Positions 33,539 to 45,149 of a stretch of DNA of 64,000 nt are shown in pieces. Numbering within the stretch: position 1 is the first letter of the stretch; each line of letters starts with the position of its first letter. The stretch is from Annona cherimola (lineage: Eukaryota > Streptophyta > Magnoliopsida > Magnoliales > Annonaceae): assembly GCA_030490835.1 (NCBI GenBank), contig CM059971.1, forward strand, positions 23,801,817 to 23,865,816. Direction: 5' to 3'. Below the pieces are notes generated by a model. That model saw nothing but the letters and a program-made list of their open reading frames with translations, was not told where the DNA came from and did no database searches. A program made the position numbers and the translations under genes.

Positions 33539-34005
33539 CTACAACAAAACTAGGCATTTGCAAAAGTCTTTTTGGTTGCTACTATATCGTTGCTATTGCG
33601 TATTTGCAACGAAATCTGCTGTAAGCTTTGGTTTTTTTGCGACGAAAATATAATTGTTGCGAAAGGTGAACTTCCAGCAACAAAATATTCCATCGCCAAT
33701 TAAGTAAACATTAGCAACAAAAGTTTCAGTTGCAATAAGTTGATTTTTTTTTCCATTGCAAGACATCTGTTGTCACAGATTTTTACCATTGCCGAAAATA
33801 AAAATTTCATTGCAAATGTGAAAACTGTTAATTATTATATGCATATTAACAATGAAACTACTTCGTTGCCATTACACAATGGCAATGAAATCATACTTGG
33901 CTGACGTGGAAAATAGCAACGAGCTACTTTCGTTGCCATTAAATTTTCACATAGCTGCAAAATAATTATTCTTTGCCGTACCCCCGCTCCAATTACAATT
34001 GTGGA
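33538..34005 (+). mobile_element. CACTA (En/Spm) transposon terminus
   Basis: CACTACAACAAAAC starts at 33538, the classical CACTA end. It is followed by subterminal repeats in both orientations (gcaacgaaa / cgttgc / ttgcaat), at least ten in 450 bp. The opposite end (…gttttgttgtagtg) was not found in the window, so the element is truncated or degraded. It begins exactly where the copy-2 repeat breaks. Confidence 0.75.
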
Positions 34006-35087
34006 TGATCACCTATTAAAATATATGCTATCATATACGATACATTAAGAAAAAGGCATACCCTAACGTATAGATAAATACTAAAGCCTGCAAATACAAA
34101 TATCTCATAAAATAGTAATGCTCAAAACATTTCAATGTTACATTTCGTTTCATGTTTTCACCTAAAACCTTAAGATAGTACAATGTCTTTGCTCCAGCAC
34201 TTGTATAATAAAATTTTAGATAACTTCCACATTAAATCTTGTAGCTTCCGTGTGCTGAAATTCACCTGTAGATTTGCATTGAAAATATATCATTCGACCT
34301 ACCATATGTATAGAAATATAATAAGAAATTATGCAAAAAATCAATAACGTGAAAAATGAGATCAAACCAGACAATGAAGTTCTAATTCATACTTGACAAC
34401 ATTACACTTCATGCCTACAAATACGAGATCCAATCCCATGCTCCCGATAGCATTGAGTATCAATGCTCCTAAGTGCATATACTCATTTTTTTTTATTTTT
34501 TTTTCGAAATTTTTTTTAGAGAAATGTTAAAACACACTAACATAAGGAAATTAAAGGCATGCATATTTTGTTAAGCAACCATCATATTCATGATATTCAA
34601 TTGTCAGATTCAGAAGCGTCATAAAAATTGAATTGACAACTAATATGTAGATAATAAAGAAGTCATACCCAATCATCAAATGAATTGTATAAAATTCATG
34701 AATCAAGATATAACACAAAAGACGTGAAGATTTGTTTTAGAGTAATACCAGACTGGGCAATCTATATTTGCATTCGGATTTCATTTGTTTTTGCTACACA
34801 ATACAGGCATACTGGGGCTCCACTTGCGACTTCCAAAAAGTCAGTCCCCAGCAAATGGCAGCATGCTATCATGAATCACAATCCTAAGAAGATGTAAAAA
34901 GAAATTCCATCGTTAATTTATATCGAGCAAAAAATATAAAAAACTCATAATTTTTGGGCATATTCATACCTTTAGAAGTGGTGATCAGTTTTGCCCGCGT
35001 TCTGGTGCACTGTGTCTGTGTCATAATCAATGTCCACAACACATTATTAATTTCTTATAAGATAACATGAAAAAGTGTGAAAACGAA
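34006..35087. other. AT-rich sequence after the CACTA end
   Basis: Probably internal CACTA or other TE sequence. Only short frames (e.g. 34685-34897) and no domain recognised. Confidence 0.35.
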
Positions 35088-35540
35088 AAAGCTGTAATTT
35101 AGTCCCATCTCATATTCATTGACTCATTGTATTTGTGGACTTCCCCGTGGTTGGGTTCTTCGTCCAAAATGAGTATCAACTGAGATTTTACATTCAAACG
35201 TCCCTAAAAATAAAAAAAAAGAAGAAATTGGTACTTGAAACCATGTGCAAATTGCATCCCTTTAGTTTTTCCATTTTTGATAGTTTGAGATCCAAGTGTT
35301 TAAAATAATTTTTGTCTAAATTTAAAAATTAAATTAAAGTTTTTATAATTTATGATATTAAAAAAAATACGATTTTAAAACATGCATTTTCACTTACGGT
35401 GGATTTTGAATAAATGTAATTAAAATGTTTTTTACAAAAGATATAACAGTCCCGCTTCTATACTCATGGGGAAGAATATGATGCATGACTGGACTAAAAA
35501 ATATAAAAAAGGGAAATCTAAAGGGTTGCAATTAGGAGAA
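35088..35540. repeat. Dispersed repeat family, copy 3
   Basis: Collinear with the ORTHRUS 3' flank (16115-16500): 'gactcattgtatttgtggac', 'ttcgtccaaaatgagtatca', an A-rich tract at the place of the poly(A) run, and 'gagatccaagtgttt'. It continues into 'aagaatatgatgc' and 'aaatctaaagggttgcaa', which match 37385-37440. Confidence 0.75.
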
Positions 35541-35860
35541 GCTAGAAAATTTCAGTATCATGAATTTATATGATTTCGAGAAGCTAGAAACTTTAGCTTT
35601 TAAAATCATGCCATTGAGCGTAGAAACTCAGGGTTTCGATATACGCACTGGACGATTGTTTTGAAAAAAGGGTCAAACACTGGTTTAAAAAATTGGCCAA
35701 TTAAGAGGTTTAGAATGAGATATTAATGAGATGATATTTTGAAAAAAAAGGAAATGTGATTTAAATTCTCAAAGAAAATTTTTTCGTTTATTGAAATTTT
35801 TTATTTTTGAATATATAACAATTTTATTTTTTTCATTTCAAGTACTACAATTCTTCACCT
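35541..35860. other. AT-rich spacer
   Basis: A short direct repeat 'gagaagctagaaa' (near 35537 and 35577). No gene or element recognised. Confidence 0.4.
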
Positions 35861-36365
35861 AGTGTGTGTTTGAAAAGTAATAAAATTTTTGAATGAAAAG
35901 TCTTTAATATAAAAGTTTTTTGAATTAAGAGAAAATGATATGATATGGAAGGAGTAATGAAGAGAAGTAAAAAGAATAAAGTTAAAATAGATATGTCCGT
36001 TGTATGTATATTTATATAGAAATATTAAAAGGTACGGTAATTATATAGGAAGACATAAAAAAAATTAAAAATTAGGATAGTAGTGAAAAATTGTAAAGCA
36101 TGTTTGAGTATATTACAAAAATGTCAAGTAAAAACTTTTTTATCTAAAACTTGTCACACTTCATAACTACATAATTTTTAATTATTTTTTTCAAATATTC
36201 CTATACAACTATAGTACATTTTAATCATTTCTACACCACTATTCATACAACTAACATATTTATTTTAATTTTATTTTCTTTACTTATTATCATTACCTCT
36301 ATTATATAATATTATTTATTCATATTTAAAAACTTTTAGACCAAAAAGCCTATTTTATTGACAAA
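35861..36365. repeat. Two diverged Tourist-like MITEs, head to head
   Basis: 35861-36105 is in 'gttgtatgtatatttatatag' orientation starting 'gtgtgtgtttgaaaagtaat'. 36106-36365 is in the opposite orientation ('aacttttttatctaaaactt … ctttacttattatcattac'). Confidence 0.6.
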
Positions 36366-37440
36366 ATTTCCTCTTATACCTTTTCTAATATAATGCATTT
36401 GTTATACGCTCTAAACATGACTTCTCCTCCTTTGTGACCTCATACTAAGCTATATACTTCTCTCCACGTACAACATATTGAGGGTCAACCTTAATCCCGT
36501 ATGACCTCCATGTTTATGAAGTCTTCTACATTACTTTACTATGGTCACTCATTTTAGCTGATTAATGTGTTTGTTTATAACAAATCAATTTTGCATAATT
36601 ACCTCTTGCTAATTAAATATGCTTGATAACCGGTCAATTCATACATAATCCATGCATGCATCAACATTGCAGTATATCTTTTTTATTATTATTACTACGA
36701 CTACTATCATTTTTGTACTTTTCATCTGTGAAACTGGGATCGGATTCTACCTTTGGTTGTCTTACTTTTTTGGGTAATTTGCAAATATACTGGCTTAGTT
36801 TGCTCAAAATTGCAAATATAACCACATAGTTTAAAAATTAAAAATAACCCTCACACAGTTTAACCATAATTGCAAATAATCCTCACGTTGTTATGACATC
36901 GTTACTATATCGTCATGGCGTAAGGGTTATTTGTAATTATGGTTAAACTATGTAGGGGTTATTTGCAAAAATTAAATATACCACTTAATTTCTGAAATTG
37001 CAAATACACCCACATAGTTTGCATATTTTTACAAATATACTCACATTGTGATGATGTTATAACAATACAAGGGTTATTTACAATTATAGTTAAACTATGT
37101 GGGGATTATTTACAATTTTTAAAACTATGTGGATATATTTACAATTTTGATCAAACTAAGTAAATATATTTGCAGATTACCCCTTCCCTTTTTTGAATTT
37201 TCAAAGATACAAGTCATTTATTGTTTTTAAACTTTTTATTTTTTAAATATAAAAAATGAACTTGATTGAACCTTTTATAATATATTAAAAACCATGATAA
37301 AAAATTTTGCACTTGCACTTTCCGTTGATTATGTACAAATTTAATTAAAATAAAATTGCATATCATAGAAATATTTATGATGGAGAATATGAGGCGTCGC
37401 GTGGATCTTTAAAAAAAAATGGCAAATCCAAAGAGGTGCA
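36366..37440. repeat. Dispersed repeat family, copy 4, split by a palindromic MITE
   Basis: Aligns with copy 2 (32300-33538) on both sides of the MITE at 36772-37183. Ends 'aaatggcaaatccaaagagg'. Copies 2 and 4 are interrupted by different elements at different points. Confidence 0.75.
36772..37183. mobile_element. Palindromic MITE with gggtaatttgcaaata ends
   Basis: 'gggtaatttgcaaatatac' at the left is mirrored by 'aatatatttgcagattaccc' at the right. Arms share 'aactatgtgg/ccacatagtt' and 'ggttatttgtaattatgg/ccataattgcaaataa' almost to the centre. A related degraded element is at 45150-45490. Confidence 0.75.
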
Positions 37441-38092
37441 ATCTGCACTTGGTTTGACAACAACAATATGCCCATCATCATTATTATTATTAGGGTTAAT
37501 TCCAAATATGATTACAATTTATACTCATGTTTATAGACATGACTGCATAATTATAAAAACGACACAGATGATTAGATATTTTATCTCTACTTCTAAATAT
37601 GATAATGCCATTAGGTTCTACTAAATCATATGGTAAATTTTTTTTGAAAATGACAAAAATTTACACATGTTACTTCCTTTAAAAGACCCAGTGTGTGCAC
37701 CAAGGAGTGGTTCAGTGCTCTTGTTTTGTCTTTTTATATCAGGTTGTTAATTTTTTTTATGGATCCTATGCTCCCATCCACACTAAAGTGTGCTCCCAAT
37801 CTCCCATCACCATTCAAATTTGCGAGAGTGAGTAGAGCCATTGTATTAGGCTCAAGTGTGAGGTGGGAAAAATACAACTTACTCCCTGGCAGATGAGTTT
37901 CCGTATTTGCAGAATAGTCACCAGCTTTCCACCCCTTCAATTTGATGCCACAGCCCGATTTCTCTCTCGCACATCTCTCTTCCTCTCACTCACACTCCAT
38001 TGACCTCCTCCGTGGGTCCTCTATCCATGGAAAAGAGCTTTCACTCCCGCCATCACTCTCTCACTCTTTCCCATAAAAGGCTACGGTCTTTT
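37441..38092. other. Unassigned region
   Basis: 37690-38090 is less AT-rich, with pyrimidine-rich 'cccgatttctctctcgcac' and 'atggaaaagagctttcactc' (38025) before a MITE. It could be a promoter and first codons of a lost gene; no domain supports this. Confidence 0.3.
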
Positions 38093-38582
38093 AGGGTATG
38101 TTTGACAATGAGAAGAAAATATAAGCTAAAATTTTTTACTCTTCATAATTATCCTATTTTAAAATTATTTTTTTACATATTTCTATACAACTACTCTATT
38201 TTCTAGTCATTTATACATAACTACATATACAACTAACCTATCTATTTTAACCTCATTTTTTTACATCTCATCATAACCTCTGTCATATAATATCATTTTT
38301 TTAATTAATTTAACAATTTTTATACAAAAAACTTTTCGTTCATAGGAAATGATAAAACTTTTAATGAAAAGTTTTTAATGTAAAAGTTTTTTAAAATGAG
38401 AGAAACTAATATGATATGATAGAGTAATGATGAGGAGTAAAGAGAACAAAATTAAAATAGATAGCTTAGATATATGGATAGTTGTGTATAAATAATTGAA
38501 AAATAAGATAGTTGTATAGGAAGAAGTGAAAAAATAATTAAAAAATAAGATAATTATGGAAAATAAAAAATTTTAATCAGTT
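38093..38582. repeat. Two adjacent Tourist-like MITEs
   Basis: 38093-38345 ('agggtatgtttgacaatg …') and 38346-38582 ('aggaaatgataaaactttt …') in opposite orientations. The second has lost its right end, where a hAT has inserted. Confidence 0.65.
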
Positions 38583-38590
38583 GTTAGAAC

Positions 38591-40034
38591 CAATGTTGTC
38601 AGAACCGAACCGGTGATTGAACTGGTAAAGGTACTGGTCTGGTTCGAACCGGTTCGATCGGTTAATCAAACCGGTTCGAACCGATGACATCAGCATGACA
38701 TATTTATAATGTCATAAATATTAAATTTTATATTTTAAATAAATATATTGATAAAATTATATTTTTATAAATTCTAAATATATATATATGTTAGATTTCA
38801 AGGACCATAATATATGTATAAAACAAGTAGGAAAAAATTAATAGCAAATTTTAAAATGTCTTTGAGCATGAATTTTAGAAAAATTAACTATAATATTTTA
38901 TTAATTGTATTATAATTTTTATTTACTATGTTAACATGCTGTATTTTCTCCATTAGCTACTACCACTTAGCTTCATGCAAGGCTGCTTGGAATGCAGTGG
39001 TCAAACAGAGGATGCTATTGGGTTTTGCTGTACTTGGCCGACTGGTTGCAAAAGGGAGGAATCACTGGCTCTGTGTAAGCGTTGGGTTGTTTCGGAAATA
39101 GAAGGCTACCAAAAAATGGGTTCCGGTTGCCTGTAGCTAGGCAGTGCTGCTGGCTTGGAGAAGTAAGGGCGGTGACGGAAATTGGGTTCTCTAGTTTGGG
39201 GCGGATTGCTAGTTGATCCGGTGGAATTGAATAAGAAAATGCAATTGCTAGATATGGGTTGCAAAATCGCGACTTACAAATTGGGGCAAAGTTCAAATTG
39301 ATGGTAGCAGATGCAAAGTGCTGCGATTTGGAGAGAAGATTGGAAGCTTAGTGGAACTGGTTGAGTTTTGTCTGCAGGGGAAGATGGGTTTTTGGGCGAG
39401 CTGATGCAGTTTCGTGTTACTGAAATTCAAAACCATGGCTGGAATTCGTGATGGCTGGACGACGAGCAGGCGGCCGTGCACGACAGGCGTGAAGACGGGA
39501 CGACGAGCAGGCGAGCGTGACGACGAGCTGCGGTCGGGGACGGCGTGCGCGACAGATCACTAAACCACCGAGCCAGATCGGGGAAGAAGAAGAGAGAGCT
39601 ACGATTAACTGGAAATTGAAAGGAGCTCTGCTCATCGCCGAAAAAGGAGACGGTGTTGCTCTGCTCGTCACTGATCTGCTCGTCGCCGAACACCGATTGA
39701 ACGTCGCTGATCTGCTCGTCGCCGGAAATGGAAAGGAGCTCTGCCGGTCGTCGTCGATTTAGGGCAGCACCACAGCAGAGGGGTCGTCGATTTGGAGCAG
39801 CACCGCAGCAGATGGCTCGATCTCGATCTCGACGACAGGACGGGACGAACAGCACCGTCAGCCACCGAACCGGACATAGCGGTCTAATACGGTCCAACCG
39901 CTATGTCCGGTTCGACCACCGGTTCAACGGTTTGCACGGTTTAGTTATATTAGACCGAACCGTATGTAAACGAACCGTTTATTTAACCGGTTCCCGGTTG
40001 AATCGGCCGGTCCGGTCCGGTTTTAACAACACTG
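38591..40034. mobile_element. Non-autonomous hAT transposon 3
   Basis: Ends caatgttgtcagaacc / ggttttaacaacactg, with a perfect 8-bp TSD gttagaac (38583-38590, 40035-40042). Subterminal arms are full of ccggttcgaacc-type motifs; the core is GC-rich (38960-39900). The 156-codon minus frame 39427-39897 overlaps three other open frames and has no transposase motif. Same family as 41243-42801, sharing 'cagcatgacatatttat'. Confidence 0.88.
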
Positions 40035-40042
40035 GTTAGAAC

Positions 40043-40796
40043 TGCATTGGACTGGAAGTCCTGTTCCGGTTTCCTAAAACAAACCGCTCAAACCGGAAGA
40101 ACCGCGGTGCTACTGGTAATCTCGGTCTGACCGGATTTGGCCGGTTCGAGCAAAAATAAAAAAACAGAGATCGAAAATGCCACTCTCCCAAATCTGCCTC
40201 CCGCGCTCCGCCCAAAACAAAAGATCCCTTACCTCTGTGCCCCTGCTACCGAATCTGTCTCCCATCCTCCCACTCAAAACGACAGATCCCTAGCTTTCCC
40301 CTATTTTCGATTTTCTTCTCTATCCCCAGCTAGCTGCGACGGCAAGGCTACGAAGCTATCACGAACGTCCTCTTCTCCGTCAACTGCTTCAGCCATCGTC
40401 GACATTCGATTGCTATGTCCTCTGCTCTGGGATAGCCTCGAAATCCCTCTCCTCAATCCTCTCTCTCTATCCCTCTCTATTCCTTTCCGCCATGGATGTC
40501 TCTTCTTCGGCATGAAGCAAAACCTTAGCGAGGCCGCCCTACCTTTCCGATTCCTTCTCCAACCCTACTTCTTCGTCATCCACCAAAAATTTACTGCAAC
40601 AACGGCCTTCAAGTTTCACATCTATGGGAACCTCCTTAGGGTAGCGCTTCAAATGCCCATCGCTAGATTCTCATTCATTGTCATGGTTGTTCTTTTTCTG
40701 TTAGTTACGTCTTTCTCATTCTTTCCTACTTCTATGAAAAACTGCAGCCATTTATCTGGAGTGTTGCTGGGATGAATTTTGCTGGTTTTATCCTGG
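40043..40796. other. GC-richer segment, possible hAT remnant
   Basis: 40045-40160 has 'gaccggatttggccggttcg'-type motifs, so it may be the arm of another, older hAT. A 212-codon plus frame (40137-40775) opens only at a non-ATG codon, is rich in Ser/Pro/Leu, has one hydrophobic stretch near its C-terminus and matches nothing I know. Confidence 0.35.
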
Positions 40797-41053
40797 TGTG
40801 TTTGGAAATGGGTAAAATTTCGGATGAAAAATTGATGAAAAGTTGTGGAGAGTAGAAGTTTTCAAATGATGTGATATGATAGGGGTAATGATGAAGAATA
40901 AATAAGATAAAGTTGAAATAGATAGATTAGTTGTGTTAATAGTTGTGTAGAAATGATTGAAAAGTAGAATAATTTTATAGAAAAATGTGAAGAAATGATT
41001 AAAAAATAGGATAGTTGTGGAGAGTTAAAAATTTTAGATTGAAAAGTTTTAAC
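40797..41053. repeat. Tourist-like MITE
   Basis: 'ggtgtgtttggaaatggg' to 'attgaaaagttttaac'. Its right end abuts the next MITE. Confidence 0.7.
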
Positions 41054-41056
41054 TTA

Positions 41057-42915
41057 GGGTGTGTTTGGTTGGAGGTAAAACTTTTTGATGAAAACTTTTC
41101 AGAGTAGAAGTTGTCAAGATGATAGAAAATGATGTGATATGATAGAGGTAATAATGAGCTGTAAAGAGAATAAAGTTAAAATAGATAGGGTAGTTGTATG
41201 GGTATTTGTGTGAAAATGATTGAAAAGTAGGGTTGTTTATATCAATGTTGTCAGAACTGAACCGGTAAAGCAACTGGTCTGGTTCGAACCGGTTCGACCG
41301 GTTAAGCGAACCGGTTCAAACCGGTGACGTCAGCATGACATATTTATGATGTCATAAATATTAAATTATTTTTAAATTTTAAGTAAATATATTAATAAGT
41401 TAATCCTAATTTAACACTTATAATATGATTTTGAGCCATTTATAAGATCATTTATAACTTAATTATAGAATTTGAAATTTGGATAATAGGATTTAATGAA
41501 ATCTACCTTATCTAACAATATTTAAACAACATTTAACGACATTTAAGGGGAACTCAAATTTTATGAAATAAATAAAATATTAAAAACAAATTTTTAGATT
41601 ACATATAAATCATCCTAGGCACTAAGAAATTCACCTAATATATAATTATAATATTTTATTAATTATATTATAATTTTTATTTGCTACATTAATTATGTGA
41701 AGAATTAGGCATATATATATATATTATATGCCTAATATATTAGGCATGCCGATGTCCGGTCATGGTGCCATTACCTTTATTTGATTTTAATGCATATTTG
41801 GCATACTTTATGAATTTTTAGTGTTGGTTAAAAATAATAATAAAACACCGAAAACGTAAAATCACGACCGGTATTTATGCTGATTATCTATGGATTAAGG
41901 GATTCGCCGATTCAGCCGCCATTATAGTTATGGTTTTTAGTCTATTTGGTTTAGTGAGTAAAACCCATATTAACCCACGGTCGTTGGCTGGGAGTGTTGT
42001 TCTTCTGGTTGGGTTTTACAGACCCGAATTCTGGATGAAAGATGTCTTCGTTGCCTCGTCGGAGTGATGCTCTAGTTCGGCAAAGGGATTTTTGGTGTTG
42101 GCATAGGTGAGATAGAACCCTTTATCTGCCCCGATCTCCCGATTAAGTTGCTAGCATTGAGATCCAAAAGGGGCAACGGTGTTGGGTTTCTTATTTCGAA
42201 ACGCATCCATCCAGTCAGCAATTGAGGTTGCTCGCCGGAAAGGGAATTCTGGTGATACGCCAGTGATGTTGACGGACTGCTGGCGGCAGCAACTGGGTAG
42301 CGGCATCGTGTTGACGACGAAAACTTTGCGGGCTGTAGCAGAAAGAGATGATATGAGGGCGTCCAATGGCGCAGGTAGGCGGACGGCGAGGAAGACGACG
42401 AAGGCGCAGGCGGCAGTGCGTGCACTCGTGCACTGCGGGCAGCGGGACGCGGGAGCCTGCTGACGCCAGCGCTGTGGACGCAGATGGCGAAGAAGAAGAT
42501 GACGGAAATGAGGGCGACCGATGAGAACGGGGCTGGGGCCGGCGGGCGCGGGGGCGAGGCAGCGGCTAGGGTTTCCAAAGGGGGAAGAAGAAGAGGGCGT
42601 CGGGCGTTCCGATAATCCGATTTTTATTATTAGTTTATTGCCCGACCGGTCGAACCCGGTTGAACCGGTATGTACGGTTCGACCGCCGGTTCACCGGTTC
42701 GGGCGGTTTTGGGTTATTGAACCGAACCGTATTGAATCGAACCGGACATGTGACCGGTTCCCGGTCGGACCGGCCGGTCCGGTCCGGTTTTAATAACATT
42801 GGTTTATATAGGAAAATGTGAAAAAATAATTAAAAAATAAGGTAATTATGGGAAGTAAAAAGTTTTTTATTGAAAAGTTTTCATTGACATGTTTTGTGTG
42901 TAACCAAACACACCC
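41057..42915. mobile_element. Tourist-like MITE interrupted by a hAT
   Basis: Left part 41057-41242 starts gggtgtgtttggttgg; right part 42802-42915 ends aaccaaacacaccc. TSD TTA on both sides (41054-41056, 42916-42918). Removing the hAT and one octamer restores one ordinary MITE of about 290 bp. Confidence 0.88.
41243..42801. mobile_element. Non-autonomous hAT transposon 4, inside a MITE
   Basis: Ends caatgttgtcagaact / ggttttaataacattg, perfect 8-bp TSD gtttatat (41235-41242, 42802-42809). Arms carry repeated aaccggttcgaaccgg-type motifs; core 41940-42600 is GC-rich. Frames on both strands (e.g. 42072-42578 minus, 168 codons) look like composition artefacts. Confidence 0.9.
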
Positions 42916-42954
42916 TTAGACAACTTTTCCTTAATAACAAATACACCCTCAATT

Positions 42955-43315
42955 TAGGAACCCAATCGTATGCACCCGGGTGCATTCAGCCTCAGTGCAT
43001 CCGGGTGCACTGCACCTATTTTTTTTTATTTTTTTTTGAAATTTTTTTCATGAAGCTGTTAATATAAGTTTATTTAACATATGTATCAATTTTTACTATT
43101 TTTGGAGATTTTTAGATATTTTTTAAAGATTTTTAAAAATCAGTGGCATTTTCCGTAATTTAAAATTACCGAAAATGCCACTGATTTTTAAAAATCTAAA
43201 AAAAAATCTAAAAGTCTCCAAAAATAGTAAAAATTGATACATATGTTAAATAAACCTAGATTAACCATTGCATGAAAGAGGCTAAATGCACCCAGGTGCA
43301 TACGATTGGGTTCCC
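42955..43315. repeat. Foldback MITE with long perfect-looking stem
   Basis: Ends 'cccaatcgtatgcacccggg' / 'cccaggtgcatacgattggg' are inverted. Arms (acatatgtatcaattttta; taaaaattgatacatatgt) meet near 43160 at 'aattaccgaaaatgccac'. A hairpin of more than 300 nt is possible. Confidence 0.82.
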
Positions 43316-43422
43316 TCAATTTATTACTTAGTCCTGTCATTGCTGAATTCTCTGACGGCGAAACCGTGAGGTGCGCAGCATTAGAACAACCCATCAAAGG
43401 TTGATTTCCTATCCTCCATTTA

Positions 43423-43690
43423 ATGGAAGAACGCAACCTGCGTGCTGATGGGATGACCAATTTATGGCTGTTAGATGGATATTTAAATTCTAGAAAGCTG
43501 TTGGATGCGAAAAGACTTCATGCAAGGATTCTAAAATCGAGCTTTGGGGCAGAAATAGAATGCAATTTGGCAGCGGCTTGTTGAACTTTATGCTAGTTCT
43601 GGCATGTTGGACAATGCAGTTAATTTGTTTGATGGCATGTGCACGAGGAGTTTAAATGCTTGGGTGAGAAGCATGAATCACAGGGTAAAG
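43423..43690 (+). pseudogene. PPR protein N-terminal pseudogene fragment
   Basis: From an ATG at 43423 the frame reads …LWLLDGYLNSRKLLDAKRLH and ARILKSSFGAEI up to a stop. A +1 shift near 43570 restores LVELYASSGMLDNAVNLFDG followed by MCTRSLNAW. This is the signature of plant PLS/DYW-type pentatricopeptide repeat proteins (…LLDAKRLHARILKSGF… / …LFDxMxxRxxxxW). Only the first one or two repeats remain. PPR proteins act in organelle RNA processing; this fragment cannot encode one. Confidence 0.78.
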
Positions 43691-43980
43691 CTTTCTCAAG
43701 AATGGCAAATGAGTGCGCAGAGCTGAATGGTATCTCATATTCGTTGAGCACAGGGATTCATTCTTAATTTTTATATTATTATGTATGATTTAATTGTTCG
43801 ATTCTTAATGATTTATTTTATTTTATTTTTTAGATATATTTATAAGTACAATTCATAAACAAGCTGACACAAACAAAGAGAATTGAAATGCCAAGTGTCA
43901 AGATTCAAGACTTATTACACATTTTAAGTTAGTTAATTTAGTTTATTTTTTAAAATTTAATATGCTATATTTGTGTTTGA
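43691..43980. other. AT-rich spacer
   Basis: Possibly degraded downstream PPR sequence at its start ('ctttctcaagaatggc'). Otherwise nothing recognised. Confidence 0.35.
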
Positions 43981-44054
43981 ATTTTAACGATGTCTTATTG
44001 GCTATCAGAGTGATGTTGAATATTTATATGGTTTTTGATTATTTGAATATGCAT

Positions 44055-44420
44055 TTAACCCATTTTTTTGAATTTTTTTTATAAAACTGTTAATCTAAAT
44101 ATATTTAAGATATCTTTATAAAAATGTATTTAAGATATAGGACAAGTTTATCATAAAAAATATATAAGACAAGTTTTACCATTTTTGGAGATTTGTAGGT
44201 ATTTTTGAATTTTTTAAAGAGGGGTATTATAGTCATTTTAAATAATTAAAATGCCCCATGTTTTTAAAAAATTCAAAAAAATCTATGAATCTCAAAAAAT
44301 AGTAAAAGTTGATATATATATGTTAAATATACTTAAATTAACAGATGTATAATTTTTTTTTTAAAATAAACTTTTGCACTTGTGTGTACCGAAGCTAAGT
44401 GCACTTGAATGTGGTCCTAT
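44055..44420. repeat. Foldback MITE within duplication copy I
   Basis: 'acaagttttaccatttttgg' (left) and 'aaaaatagtaaaagttgata' (right) with 'attaaaatgccccatg' between. Absent at the matching point of copy II. Confidence 0.65.
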
Positions 44421-45149
44421 TTATATAATATATTTTTCTCATAACGAAATTTTTGGCATTATAAATATGGGTCCTGATTCTGTGGAACTTATTCTATGAA
44501 TTTGAATTAATGGACCACTCCACTTGGGGCCTACCTTGATGATGGATTACTGTTTGATGTCATTTGATTTATCACAGTACAAAAAATCATTTCAATTGAA
44601 GTTTAAGGTGGGCCAACCCTACTTAAAAATATGTCTAATAATGAAAATCATGAAAACACTTTAAGATCCAGTCATAGATACATTGGAACTTCGTACCTAC
44701 TTAAAAATATATCTAATAATATTCCTCAAAAAGAAATATCTAATAATGTGAGTCACGAAAACACTTAGATCCAGTAATAGATACATTGGAACGTCAAACA
44801 AATTCATAAACTCGTCCATCTACATCGATAGAAGTTCTAGATAGTTTAGATGTCTAATTATATCTTTGGAATACATGTAAAATTGTAAATCAAATAATTT
44901 TTTGATGGAAGTAAATCAAATAATTTTCTATTTTGCATTGTTATTAGATGGGACTCATGCATATCTTTGATTAGGATGAAATTTTGTTACCTAATTGGTG
45001 GAATAAAATTAAACGTAATTAGTGAAATAAATTTCATATAATCATTAGGTGGGTCTCAAATGGAGAGATCCCCTAAATTTGAATTCATGTAACCGGTTTT
45101 ATAGAATTAGAACCCCAAAAATATATAAATATTAAGATGTTCAGACTTT

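Noticed and set aside
39427..39897. 156-codon minus frame with overlapping frames on both strands
   Set aside because: Lies in the GC-rich hAT 3 core; several frames are open at once, which reflects composition and Asp/Glu-codon repeats rather than coding.
40137..40775. 212-codon plus frame
   Set aside because: Opens only with a non-ATG codon, no family match, biased composition. Kept only as part of an unassigned segment.
42072..42578. 168-codon minus frame
   Set aside because: Inside hAT 4; Ala/Pro/Ser-rich GC artefact without a conserved motif.
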